Shown here one piece after another: positions 34,576 through 41,902 of a stretch of 41,902 bases of DNA. Source of the stretch: an uncultured Bacteroidota bacterium (lineage in GTDB: Bacteria; Bacteroidota; Bacteroidia; Chitinophagales; Chitinophagaceae); contig CAIQUX010000287.1 of assembly GCA_903875055.1 (NCBI GenBank), positions 1 to 41,902 on the forward strand. Reading direction: 5' to 3'. The notes beneath the pieces were generated by a model. The model was not told the origin of the DNA. It was given only the letters and a program-made list of their open reading frames with translations, and did no database searches. The stretch's first letter is position 1; each line of letters opens with the position of its first letter. Position numbers and translations under genes: made by a program.

Positions 34576-37500
34576 ATGATAAAAAGAATACTTCTCTTTT
34601 GTGCTTTCCTTTTTGCGTTTGCCAAATTCTCTACAGCGCAATATTGCCTGCCTGTTTATTCGTTTAGCTGTTCAAGCAACGATTTCATCGATAATTTCTC
34701 GACAACAGGAGGCGTTGCTAATATCACCAATTTGGCAACAGGTTGTAATGGTACCTTGCCTAATAACTATACATTCTTCAATACGATGACTGTTTCCCAG
34801 ACTCAGGGCGCGAATTTTAATTTCACAGTTCAGGCAGGAACATCCTGGTCGCAAGGCTTTGGTATCTGGATAGACTGGAATCAGGATTTTGATTTTGATG
34901 AGGCCAATGAATTTATCTGGTCTTCACCTGGGACATCTACCTCTCCATATACCTACACCATCACAATACCTGCAACAGCGGTACCTGGAACAACACGAAT
35001 GAGAGTCATTTGTCGTTATGTGACCATTCCTCTTTCAACAGATTTCTGCGGCAGCAATTTCGCCTTTGGTGAATGTGAGGATTACAATGTGAATGTTTTA
35101 GCTTCATCACCTTGTGCGGGTACTCCGTTGGCTGGTGCGATAACTCCTCCTGGCCCCTTGACACAATGTGCAGGACAAACCGTGAATCTGGGGCTTACCG
35201 GGAATTCAGTAACCGGCGGTCTTAACTACAACTGGCAACAATCGACCAATGGTGGTGCCACTTGGGGGCCAGTCATAGGAGGATTGGGTGGAACAGGTGC
35301 AGGATATCAAACTCCTGGATTAACCGGTACCACACTGTATAAATGTACTGTCGGATGTTCAAATTCAGGTTTGAGCAGCACCACCCCGCCCTATACGATT
35401 AATGTCGTAGCTCCAACCTATGTTACAGTTCCTTATACACAAGATTTCGAAACGTGGACCAGCTATTGCGATTATAATGATGTGCCGGATGATTTTCACT
35501 GGTCAAACAACCCGCTTACCGGTGATGCCTCCTGGCGCAAGGACGATGAAGGTTATACAGCCAACTGGCTGAATTCCACCTCTGGTTTTTATCTTCCTTC
35601 CTCAAGTACCGGTATCAATTCAGCGCGTTTTCACTCGTATGGTACTAACCTGAGTGGCACATTAGACCTTTTCTTAAATTGCAGTACGCTGATCGGAAAT
35701 AAAACTCTCACCTTTGATTATATCAACAATAACTTTACCGGCTTTGGTTTTGACAGTCTGGAAGTGTTCATGTCTGATAATGGTGGTTTTTCATACACTT
35801 CTCTCGGGTCGTATACAAGTTCACCTTCATGGACTAACCACGCTTTGATCCTTGCTTCCAATTCCGCGACGACTATTGTTCGATTCAAAGCCTATGGCGA
35901 TTTTCAATATGATACTGATTTAGGTATCGACAATGTTAATGTGCTGGCACCTTGCGCTGGTTCACCAACAGCCGGTATTATTGCCCCTTACAGTCCTTGT
36001 GCGAATGTGCCATTTGACCTGACGCTTACAGGAGCCACCATTGCCGGGGGTATCACGTATTTCTGGGAAAGTGCTCCATCTGCTACCGGTCCGTGGACAA
36101 GTGTAGGTACGACGGCCAGCCCAACTATCAATACAGTCGTTTCGACAAGCACCTATTTCAGATGCACTGTGAATTGTCCAACCAGCGGTTTATCGAATGT
36201 AACCCCTGTGATGTTTGCACAATTAGCCAGTTTCTATACCTGCTATTGTCTTTCGCAAAGCGAGACCAATTTAGATCAACAAAATATCGGGAATTTCTCG
36301 ATATTCAATTCAGCGAATACAGCTATTTTGAATAATGGGAATCCGCTTCCGTTATTAAATAATCCTTCCCTCCTTCATTATTATACAAGTTTCGCCAGTC
36401 TGACACCGACACCTACTATTTACAGAGACAGTACCTATGATTTGAAAGTGACTGCATTTACACAGATCGGCACCTTCTATAATGGTTATGCAAAAGTATT
36501 CATTGATTTCAATCATGATGGTGTATTTGATCCTATCACTGAAAATGTGGGAGGTGGTGTTTTGAATGCCGGAACACAAATCATGACGTCAACTTTTACC
36601 ACGCCTTCAACGGCTTTATTTGGTCTAACCGGCATGCGTGTCGTGTATCGTGTGTTTGGTACCAATACCACTACAACGCCATGCGGCACCTATCCGAGTG
36701 GAGAAACAGAAGATTATCTGATCAACATATCCTTACCTCCTTGTCATACACCGCCTAATCCGGGTGTGGCAACAATCAGTGATACTGTTACTTGTCCTGG
36801 TTATAAGTTATTCCTGAATGATACCGGTCATGACCTGACTTATCTGAACCTCAGTTTCAACTGGCAGTATTCGAACAACGGTACCACATTTACAGATATT
36901 CCGGGTGCGATTTATGATACGCTTTCATACACGGTGAACAACCAATCGTGGTTCAGATTCAGAACAACGTGTAGTGGAACTTCCAATGCGTATTCGAATG
37001 TGATGCATGTGGTTATGAATCCTCCGTTTGCTTGTTATGGACAAAGTGTTGCTGTAGGTGGTGTGAATGATACAAGTGATGTGGGTGGCTTTATGATAGC
37101 CGATTCTACCTCAAACAACAATATCTATTCGTATATCACCGGCGGCCCCCATTTATTGAACCCGATGGCTGTGAAAAACCGTACAGACCGCACCAGCTTC
37201 GGTGCCATGCAGCTCTTTACAGACAGCGTATACAAATTTGCCGTGTATGATATCATGCGTTTTGCCAATCATGCTGATGCCAAGGTGACCATATTTATCG
37301 ATTACAATAATAATCAGGTGTATGATATTCCGCAGGAGAGAGTTTTCTCGGGTGTATCAACCATCAGTTCGTATTATTTGTATGCTTATATCCGCACGCC
37401 TCAATTCCCTGCCATCAATACAGCTACCGGTTTACGTGTGGTCTTGAATAATGATTTGTCGGCTAATGCCGCCTCAGATACGGGCGTCGGTTTATATGAA

Positions 37501-37830
37501 TCGGGCGAGACGGAGGATTATCTGGTTTCGTTTAAATACAAACAACTTGGACCAAGTGCGGTGAACGATGTGTATGCGATTGGAAATATCGGTGTCTATC
37601 CTAACCCTACTTCAGGTAAGGTATATGTGGGATTGACGGCTGCTGAAGCCACTAACCTGACGATACAAACTATGAGTATTACGGGTGCGATATTGGACGA
37701 GAAGAAATTCGATCAGGTGAATGGTGAATTTGTGACCGAGTTGGATATGTCGAATTATGCCAAAGGCAGTTATATGCTGAAGATCATTTCAAACAAAGGA
37801 AACTTTATCCGTAAAGTAGTGGTTGAATAA
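34576..37830 (+). CDS. T9SS-secreted multidomain GEVED protein
   Basis: 1084 aa with a signal peptide (hydrophobic 5-17, cut before QYC). Three GEVED modules are visible by their closing motifs: GECEDYNVNV near 166, GETEDYLINI near 709 and GETEDYLVSF near 977. Each contains an EF-like loop (IDWNQDFDFDEANE, IDFNHDGVFDPITE, IDYNNNQVYDIPQE) that may bind calcium. Between modules are Ig-like Cys pairs (PCAGTP..., PCAGSP...), and residues about 285-460 form a beta-rich carbohydrate-binding or MAM-like domain (YTQDFETWTSYC). The C terminus (VYPNPTSGKVYVG ... FIRKVVVE) is a type A T9SS sorting signal. It is probably a cell-surface adhesin or binding protein, without a catalytic domain that I can see. 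Single gene with its own terminator. Confidence 0.85.
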   Translation: MIKRILLFCAFLFAFAKFSTAQYCLPVYSFSCSSNDFIDNFSTTGGVANITNLATGCNGTLPNNYTFFNTMTVSQTQGANFNFTVQAGTSWSQGFGIWIDWNQDFDFDEANEFIWSSPGTSTSPYTYTITIPATAVPGTTRMRVICRYVTIPLSTDFCGSNFAFGECEDYNVNVLASSPCAGTPLAGAITPPGPLTQCAGQTVNLGLTGNSVTGGLNYNWQQSTNGGATWGPVIGGLGGTGAGYQTPGLTGTTLYKCTVGCSNSGLSSTTPPYTINVVAPTYVTVPYTQDFETWTSYCDYNDVPDDFHWSNNPLTGDASWRKDDEGYTANWLNSTSGFYLPSSSTGINSARFHSYGTNLSGTLDLFLNCSTLIGNKTLTFDYINNNFTGFGFDSLEVFMSDNGGFSYTSLGSYTSSPSWTNHALILASNSATTIVRFKAYGDFQYDTDLGIDNVNVLAPCAGSPTAGIIAPYSPCANVPFDLTLTGATIAGGITYFWESAPSATGPWTSVGTTASPTINTVVSTSTYFRCTVNCPTSGLSNVTPVMFAQLASFYTCYCLSQSETNLDQQNIGNFSIFNSANTAILNNGNPLPLLNNPSLLHYYTSFASLTPTPTIYRDSTYDLKVTAFTQIGTFYNGYAKVFIDFNHDGVFDPITENVGGGVLNAGTQIMTSTFTTPSTALFGLTGMRVVYRVFGTNTTTTPCGTYPSGETEDYLINISLPPCHTPPNPGVATISDTVTCPGYKLFLNDTGHDLTYLNLSFNWQYSNNGTTFTDIPGAIYDTLSYTVNNQSWFRFRTTCSGTSNAYSNVMHVVMNPPFACYGQSVAVGGVNDTSDVGGFMIADSTSNNNIYSYITGGPHLLNPMAVKNRTDRTSFGAMQLFTDSVYKFAVYDIMRFANHADAKVTIFIDYNNNQVYDIPQERVFSGVSTISSYYLYAYIRTPQFPAINTATGLRVVLNNDLSANAASDTGVGLYESGETEDYLVSFKYKQLGPSAVNDVYAIGNIGVYPNPTSGKVYVGLTAAEATNLTIQTMSITGAILDEKKFDQVNGEFVTELDMSNYAKGSYMLKIISNKGNFIRKVVVE

Positions 37831-37864
37831 ACTATTTTTTCGAATCCCTTTTTGTCATAATAAG

Positions 37865-37893
37865 AGGCTGTCTCACAAGGGCAGCCTTTTTTG
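37865..37893 (+). terminator. Rho-independent terminator after the GEVED protein gene
   Basis: AGGCTGTC (37865-37872) pairs with GGCAGCCT (37880-37887), with one G-T pair, and is followed by six T's. It lies about 35 bases after the stop. Confidence 0.8.
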
Positions 37894-38095
37894 TTACCCG
37901 GAACTTCTATTACCGAAGCGATCGTAATGAAACTTTTCATATGGCAAACTCTTGAACTGAAAGTAACAGATATCATGATACCAAAGAGTGCAAATAAATA
38001 CTTTTCAGTGTTGAAAATTGGCTTAATTCTGTCGTCAATTATCATAGCGATTGGGTGAAAATAGTTGAAAATCGGGGTATCAAAATCCGCATTCA

Positions 38096-38158
38096 TACAT
38101 TAGAAAGGGGTGTTCATACATTCAAACGGGGTGTTCATACATTCAAACGGGGTGTTCA
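38096..38158. repeat. Three 21-bp tandem repeats upstream of the 242-aa protein gene
   Basis: Units at 38096-38116, 38117-38137 and 38138-38158. Each consists of TACATTCAAAC (TACATTAGAAA in the first) followed by GGGGTGTTCA. The array trails off in CACATTTGCC. Read on the minus strand, the unit contains ATGAACACCCCG, close to ATAAACACCCACG in the 21-bp array downstream of the gene. The two arrays therefore look related and face in opposite directions. Confidence 0.85.
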
Positions 38159-38191
38159 CACATTTGCCTAAAAATGAATTATTTAAGTCCT

Positions 38192-38199
38192 TATTTTTG
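38192..38199 (+). promoter_or_regulatory. -7 promoter element (TATTTTTG) of the 242-aa protein gene
   Basis: Exact TAnnTTTG match 42 bases upstream of the ATG at 38242, so the leader would be about 36 bases. The nearest TTG upstream (38164-38166) is about 25 bases away, slightly far for a -33. Confidence 0.45.
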
Positions 38200-38241
38200 A
38201 AATGCTATACATTATTTTATAACCAAAAAACTTTTTAAACT

Positions 38242-38970
38242 ATGGCAAGCATTTCAGAAACCGGACATTCGGTAAACATTTCAAACTTTAAATTACTGGC
38301 AGACAAATGCGGCGCGATGGGTGCCGATTATAACCCCAGTAATGCAGACCTCACCCTGATCAAACTGACGGCGTTGTGGACGACAGCCAACAACGCGCAC
38401 GCCACACTGACCTTAGGACTGCAAAACAGCAAAAATCCCATCAATGACAGGGCGCAACTATTCGAGTCGTTGAACAAACTGATTACCCGTACGATAGGGT
38501 ATCTCAACAGCACCAAGGCCAGTCAGGCTTTGAAGGACGATGCGAAGGGATTGGCCGACCGTATTCGCGGATTTAATGTGACCTTGAAGAAACAGGCCGA
38601 TGGCAGTCCTGACCCGAACTCGGTGAGCAACAGTCATCAGGGGTTTGTGCAAAAACAGGATGGGTTTAAGCAGTTGGCCGATTTGTATGCCAACGAGGCG
38701 AAGTATGCCCCGAACGAAGCCACCTTGAAAGTGACAGCGCTGAAAGCCCTTGCGACGACCATGAAGACGGCTAATGACAACCTTGGTACCCTATTGGCAC
38801 CGGTGGAGATGGCTCGTGGTCTGAGAGACAAGACCTTGTATGACACCGATACGGGTATGTTGGATGTGGCCAAAGCCTGCAAGCAATATATCAAAGGGGC
38901 GTTTGGCACCAGCAGCAATGAGTTTAAGATGGTGAAGGGAATTGCGTTCAGAAGAAATCCTAAGAAATAG
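38242..38970 (+). CDS. Uncharacterised 242-aa helical protein with an internal duplication
   Basis: No function is recognised, although I believe similar hypothetical proteins starting M(A)xISETGH occur in other Bacteroidota. It has no signal peptide and no membrane helix, and is mainly helical and Ala/Lys/Asn-rich. Two halves align: NFKLLAD at 15-21 with GFKQLAD at 141-147; YNP (30-32) with YAP (155-157); and the following helix LTLIKLTAL (37-45) with LKVTALKAL (162-170). This suggests two copies of a domain of about 110 residues. The tail is basic (FRRNPKK). The gene is visibly GC-richer than its neighbours, has its own promoter box and terminator, and is flanked on both sides by 21-bp repeat arrays. 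A structural or nucleic-acid-binding role is a guess. Confidence 0.75.
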   Translation: MASISETGHSVNISNFKLLADKCGAMGADYNPSNADLTLIKLTALWTTANNAHATLTLGLQNSKNPINDRAQLFESLNKLITRTIGYLNSTKASQALKDDAKGLADRIRGFNVTLKKQADGSPDPNSVSNSHQGFVQKQDGFKQLADLYANEAKYAPNEATLKVTALKALATTMKTANDNLGTLLAPVEMARGLRDKTLYDTDTGMLDVAKACKQYIKGAFGTSSNEFKMVKGIAFRRNPKK

Positions 38971-38992
38971 CAATCTTTCATTACTGTGGTTC

Positions 38993-39023
38993 AAGGCCTT
39001 TGCATGATGCAAGGGCCTTTTTT
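38993..39023 (+). terminator. Rho-independent terminator between the 242-aa gene and the downstream array
   Basis: AAGGCCTTTGCA (38993-39004) pairs with TGCAAGGGCCTT (39008-39019), one T-G pair, around a 3-base loop and is followed by six T's counted from the stem end. Placed 23 bases after the stop, it would separate transcription of the gene from the repeat array. Confidence 0.88.
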
Positions 39024-39045
39024 ATGGCCAATACACCAGACCATT

Positions 39046-39423
39046 TTGATAAATGACCTTGCGAATATGACTGCATGGCATGCTTACATGATAAACCGCA
39101 ATGCCTAAATGATAATTGACGATACGATAATGATAAACACCCACGCTTCCATGATAAATGACGATGCCATTATGACCGCCAACCACACGATAATGATAAA
39201 CACCCACGCCTATAAGATAACCGACGACGCCATTATGACCGCCAACCATACAATAATGATAAACATCCATGCTTCCATGATACATGACGATGCGATAATG
39301 ATAAACCGCGACGCTTCTATGATAAGCAACAATGCCATTATGACCGCCAACCATAGGATAATGATAAACACCCACGCATCTATGATAAGTGACGACGCCA
39401 TTATGACCGATGACGGGCTGTAA
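39046..39423. repeat. Array of about seventeen 21-bp tandem repeats with a 63-bp higher-order pattern
   Basis: Units of exactly 21 bp run without indels from 39067 to 39423, and one more decayed unit precedes them (39046-39066). Each begins ATGATA or ATGACC. Three unit types alternate: A (continues with AACACCCACGC), B (ends GACGATGCCATT) and C (ATGACCGCCAACC), giving an A-B-C super-repeat of 63 bp about four times. Because 21 is divisible by three, several frames are open on both strands. The period equals that of the three repeats upstream of the neighbouring gene and two turns of B-DNA. Confidence 0.92.
39109..39423 (+). CDS. Possible heptapeptide-repeat protein encoded by the 21-bp array
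   Basis: The array is open on the plus strand for 104 codons and reads as seven-residue units: MINTHAS, MINDDAI, MTANHTI and variants, ending at a TAA that completes the last unit. Copies of the same type often differ only at third positions: the two C units at 39172 and 39235 differ at two sites, both synonymous; the A units at 39130 and 39361 likewise; Ala is GCT, GCC or GCA at one place. This suggests selection on the peptide in this frame. Against it: no promoter or ribosome site is visible, a terminator lies just upstream, and one unit (39088-39108) ends in a stop in this frame. A longer minus-strand frame exists but lacks the synonymous pattern. Confidence 0.35.
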   Translation: MIIDDTIMINTHASMINDDAIMTANHTIMINTHAYKITDDAIMTANHTIMINIHASMIHDDAIMINRDASMISNNAIMTANHRIMINTHASMISDDAIMTDDGL

Positions 39424-39714
39424 GTGAGGGGGTGTAAAGGAGATTGTGTAAACGGGTGTGATTGATTGACTTTGGAGTTGAGAGTACGAAGTATTCAACT
39501 TCTTTTTATGCTTTAGGTGGAATTTAGGGTAGCAAGCTTTAATATTCGTGGAAACGCAGAGTGCCTGAGAGCATTTTTCTTGCCTTGTGGCGTAGAAAAT
39601 CTGAAAATCTCAAATGGGCGCCTTATTGTGATTTTTTAACGATTAGTAGCTTATAATACAAAAATATTAGCATTTAACAAAAACTAGTAATACTTTGCGT
39701 GAAATTTTCACAGT
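39424..39714. other. Intergenic region before the defence genes
   Basis: No ORF or RNA gene is seen in these 291 bases. The first 50 are G/T-rich and follow the array; the rest becomes AT-rich. TACTTTG at 39691-39697, a one-base-shorter form of TAnnTTTG, lies 17 bases before the ATPase start and may be its -7 box. Confidence 0.45.
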
Positions 39715-41043
39715 ATGCTAATTAAGTTTGAAATAAAAAATTTCCTCTCATTTGATGATTCTGTTGAGTTTAATATGCTTCCTGCACGAATTACCAACTT
39801 GGAAAATCACAGAATTACACTGAATAATGAAATTAATGTGCTTAAAATGGCCGCCATCTATGGAGCTAACGCTAGTGGTAAGAGTAATTTTATTAAAGCA
39901 ATTGAAAGTTTGATAGATTCGGTCAAATTGGGAAAAATAGTAAATGACATATCCAATAATTACTTCAAATTAAACAAAATTAATAAGGACCTCCCTATTG
40001 AATTCTTAATTGAATTTTATACCGAACGACAACATTTTTGTTATTGCTTAGATATTATTGAAAATAAAGTATTGAATGAAAGATTAAGTACAATTAAGAA
40101 AGGAAAGGAGTCCTTACTGTTCATGCGAAAATTGATTTTTAGTAAAACAAAAAGTACTGGTAAATATGATATTGAGATTGACACTTCAACTAATATGGAA
40201 AATCAATTAATTGATTTAATTAAAGAAAGTATTTTGCAAGAAGATGATTTGCTGATTTATATTTTTAATAAATACAGTTCTGGTAAATTTGAAGTAATTG
40301 TTGATGCATTTAATTGGTTTGATAAAAAATGTTTACAGCTTAATTTTGACTCGAAAGTGAGGCATCTAACAACTTTTATAGAAAAAAATTCAGCTTTTAA
40401 AAAGTTCTTGGATGAAAAAATTTGCAATTATGGTACTGGCATTAAAGCAATCGAAATAGAAATTGTGCCTTTGGACGAGTACTTTGGTAAAAATGAGACG
40501 GATTTATTGGAAAGAGTTAAGAAGGATTTAGAACGCTCTCAAGAAAATATTCCTATTCAAAATTACAAAGAGAATGTTAGAGAGTCGATAGTATTTACAC
40601 ATGAAAAATGGATGTATTTTGCCAAAACGCTTTTATTCAAACATTTTGGTGTAGACGATGACCATTCCTTTCGATTTCAAGATGAAAGTGATGGTACCAA
40701 ACGATTAATGGAACTTTTACCAATATTCTATATCATACATTCCGGACTAACAATTTTTATTGACGAAATCGAAAGGAGTTTACATCCCAAATTGATCAAA
40801 GATTTAATTTCAATGTTTTCTAGTAACAAAAGCCTTAAAGGACAAATAATATTTACAACACATGAAACACATTTGTTAGATCAGTCTATTATTCGTACAG
40901 ATGAAATATGGTTGTGTGAGAAAAATGAAAAAGGTGCAACTCATATGGAACCGTTAAGCAATTTCGAAGTTCATAGAACTAAAAATATACAAAATGGGTA
41001 TTTGCAAGGACGGTACGGAGCTATCCCCTTTCTTACAAACTAA
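39715..41043 (+). CDS. AAA/ABC-type ATPase of an AbiL-like two-gene defence system
   Basis: 442-aa ATPase of the AAA_15/AAA_21 (OLD-like) group. The N terminus MLIKFEIKNFLSFDDSVEF is typical. Walker A GANASGKSN is at 50-58, Walker B TIFIDEIERS has Asp350-Glu351 with SLHPKL after it, and the H-loop is TTHETH (His383). The region between is long and helical, as in SMC-like hinge or arm regions. It is followed after 5 bases by a RloB-type gene; this pair matches AbiLi/AbiLii, known to abort phage infection. The genes are visibly AT-richer than the rest of the window, which suggests horizontal transfer. Confidence 0.82.
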   Translation: MLIKFEIKNFLSFDDSVEFNMLPARITNLENHRITLNNEINVLKMAAIYGANASGKSNFIKAIESLIDSVKLGKIVNDISNNYFKLNKINKDLPIEFLIEFYTERQHFCYCLDIIENKVLNERLSTIKKGKESLLFMRKLIFSKTKSTGKYDIEIDTSTNMENQLIDLIKESILQEDDLLIYIFNKYSSGKFEVIVDAFNWFDKKCLQLNFDSKVRHLTTFIEKNSAFKKFLDEKICNYGTGIKAIEIEIVPLDEYFGKNETDLLERVKKDLERSQENIPIQNYKENVRESIVFTHEKWMYFAKTLLFKHFGVDDDHSFRFQDESDGTKRLMELLPIFYIIHSGLTIFIDEIERSLHPKLIKDLISMFSSNKSLKGQIIFTTHETHLLDQSIIRTDEIWLCEKNEKGATHMEPLSNFEVHRTKNIQNGYLQGRYGAIPFLTN

Positions 41044-41048
41044 AACGT

Positions 41049-41651
41049 ATGAGATTATTTAAATCAATTTATGAAAAACCTCAACCGAGTAAAGATGGCG
41101 GTTTAATATACTTATTCTGTGAAGGACAAAATACAGAACCTAGCTATTTTAATTATTTTAAACGAAAATCAACTAACCTAAATCTATATATCGTTCCATT
41201 TCCTAGTGATGGCAATAACTCTCATTTAGGACTTTTTAAATATTGTGTTGAAATAATTGATAAGGATGAAAGTGACTATGATCCAAAAACTGATTTAATA
41301 TGGTTATGTATTGATACTGACGACAAAATGGATGATGTCGAAAAATTAAAAGAGACAATCCAGAAAAGTGGGCATCAAATCAATTTAGCGCAAAGTAATA
41401 GGTCTTTTGAAGTTTGGTTATACTACCATTTTTTTGAAGAAACTCCTGAAGACAACGTGGATAATTGGAAAAAGCATCTAAATGATTGCATACCAGGAGG
41501 TTTTGATTTCAGAAATCATCCGAAGAATGCTGAACAGGCAATTCAAAATGCTAAAAAGAACTACTCAACAAATGAAAGAAATCAACCTGAAACTCATTGC
41601 ACTAATATCTTTGAACTAGTTGAGTTGATACTTTCAAGATTGAAAAAGTAA
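41049..41651 (+). CDS. RloB-family protein (AbiLii-like effector)
   Basis: 200-aa protein with the RloB pattern: LFCEGQNTEPSYFNYF (Glu25, Gly26), a central acidic motif IDTDD (Asp89, Asp91, Asp92), and NRSFEVWLYYHF (Asn117, Glu121). The acidic residues in a beta-alpha context resemble a Toprim-like nuclease site, which is inference. It follows the ATPase by 5 bases in the same AT-rich block, so the two form one operon, the usual composition of an AbiL-type defence system. Confidence 0.85.
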   Translation: MRLFKSIYEKPQPSKDGGLIYLFCEGQNTEPSYFNYFKRKSTNLNLYIVPFPSDGNNSHLGLFKYCVEIIDKDESDYDPKTDLIWLCIDTDDKMDDVEKLKETIQKSGHQINLAQSNRSFEVWLYYHFFEETPEDNVDNWKKHLNDCIPGGFDFRNHPKNAEQAIQNAKKNYSTNERNQPETHCTNIFELVELILSRLKK

Positions 41652-41799
41652 GTGTGTTTAAGATATTACTTAATTAAATCCGAAGGGGACAATTCATGCC
41701 GAACTTATTAATTAGTAAAACCTAGTTGAAACTTCTTACTTAAAAAGGAATAAAAAGTAAATGATACAATTCCAAAAGACGATTAATAACGTATCCCCA

Positions 41800-41820
41800 A
41801 TGCCAACCCCATCTTGGCAT
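41800..41820. repeat. Short inverted repeat near the putative IS end
   Basis: ATGCCAA (41800-41806) and TTGGCAT (41814-41820) are perfect inverted copies separated by seven bases. They lie about 45 bases before the presumed IS66 accessory gene and may belong to the left end of the element. The right end is outside the window, so no terminal repeat or target duplication can be confirmed. Confidence 0.35.
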
Positions 41821-41863
41821 CAACTGAACGATAGTTGACCTTTGCCTGATGGAGACTTCAACA

Positions 41864-41902
41864 ATGAGCAAGGCTGAACAAATGCGTCATCATATTACCC
41901 AA
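41864..41902 (+). CDS. 5' end of an IS66-family accessory (TnpA-like) gene, cut by the window edge
   Basis: Thirteen codons are visible, reading MSKAEQMRHHITQ. IS66 accessory proteins commonly start M(S/T)KAExMRxHVxxWQ, so the match is good but very short. If right, an insertion sequence begins a little upstream, next to the defence genes. The continuation lies outside the window. Confidence 0.45.
   Translation, partial: MSKAEQMRHHITQ

Larger units (their letters stand above)
37894..38241. other. Intergenic region with short repeats and a promoter box
   Basis: No gene is supported. A minus-strand frame (37770-38096) overlaps the end of the GEVED gene and its terminator and is taken as chance. 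The region holds three 21-bp direct repeats (38096-38158) and, further right, the -7 box of the next gene. Confidence 0.6.

Noticed and set aside
37770-38096. Minus-strand ORF of 108 codons
   Set aside because: It overlaps the T9SS sorting-domain end of the GEVED gene and its terminator, and its translation resembles no family; taken as a shadow frame.
39046-39423. CRISPR array
   Set aside because: The units are contiguous 21-bp tandem repeats with no spacers, and no cas gene is in the window.
39022-39498. Minus-strand ORF of 158 codons across the 21-bp array (YH-rich heptads)
   Set aside because: Tandem repeats with a period divisible by three stay open in several frames by default. Differences between units are not concentrated at third positions in this frame, as they are on the plus strand, and the frame runs into the terminator of the neighbouring gene.

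Overview
The window is chromosomal DNA of a Bacteroidota bacterium, probably an environmental member of the Chitinophagales/Sphingobacteriales type. The signs are: two secreted giants ending in type IX secretion (T9SS) sorting domains; -7 promoter boxes of the TAnnTTTG type in front of many genes; almost no Shine-Dalgarno sequences; the gene order parA-parB-DUF5683-dapB; and the fused MMPL transporter/acyltransferase/methyltransferase gene typical of this phylum. No rRNA, tRNA or CRISPR array was seen.

Layout. 1-5358 (+): a 3-hydroxyacyl-CoA dehydrogenase and the 1283-aa trifunctional protein linked to flexirubin/aryl-polyene lipids. 5368-17225 (-): a surface-glycan cluster read from rmlA down through an N-acetyltransferase, a Gfo/Idh dehydrogenase, a Wzx-type flippase, a second acetyltransferase, a wecE-like aminotransferase and a wecF-like Fuc4NAc transferase, ending 7 bp before a 1616-aa T9SS cargo with a hydrolase domain and about thirteen repeats. 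17383-23250: mixed housekeeping genes (small ABC ATPase with a non-ATG start, CoA-binding protein, SPOR protein, M20 peptidase, lipoprotein plus DUF2490 barrel, rarA, small lipoprotein). 23404-30842: MsbA-like exporter, rbfA, a PolX with a decayed polymerase site, zapA, dapB, DUF5683, parB, parA. 30959-32636 (-): an ECF-type sigma factor and its partner, an anti-sigma-like domain joined through one membrane helix to a trypsin-like protease. 32926-34431 (+): small lipoprotein, then rpsF-rpsR-rplI behind a leader that folds like the S6:S18 autoregulatory RNA. 34576-37830 (+): GEVED-domain T9SS protein.

The right end is accessory. A GC-richer gene for an uncharacterised 242-aa protein with an internal duplication (38242-38970) has 21-bp tandem repeats on both sides: three copies upstream and about seventeen downstream. 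The upstream units, read on the other strand, share a core with the downstream units. The downstream array reads as a heptapeptide-repeat ORF whose copies differ largely at synonymous sites. This gene-plus-arrays unit is the best candidate here for an undescribed system. It is followed by an AT-rich two-gene AbiL-like defence pair (AAA ATPase and RloB) and by what looks like the first codons of an IS66-family accessory gene cut by the window edge.

All calls come from reading the sequence and from remembered family motifs; no database search was run.
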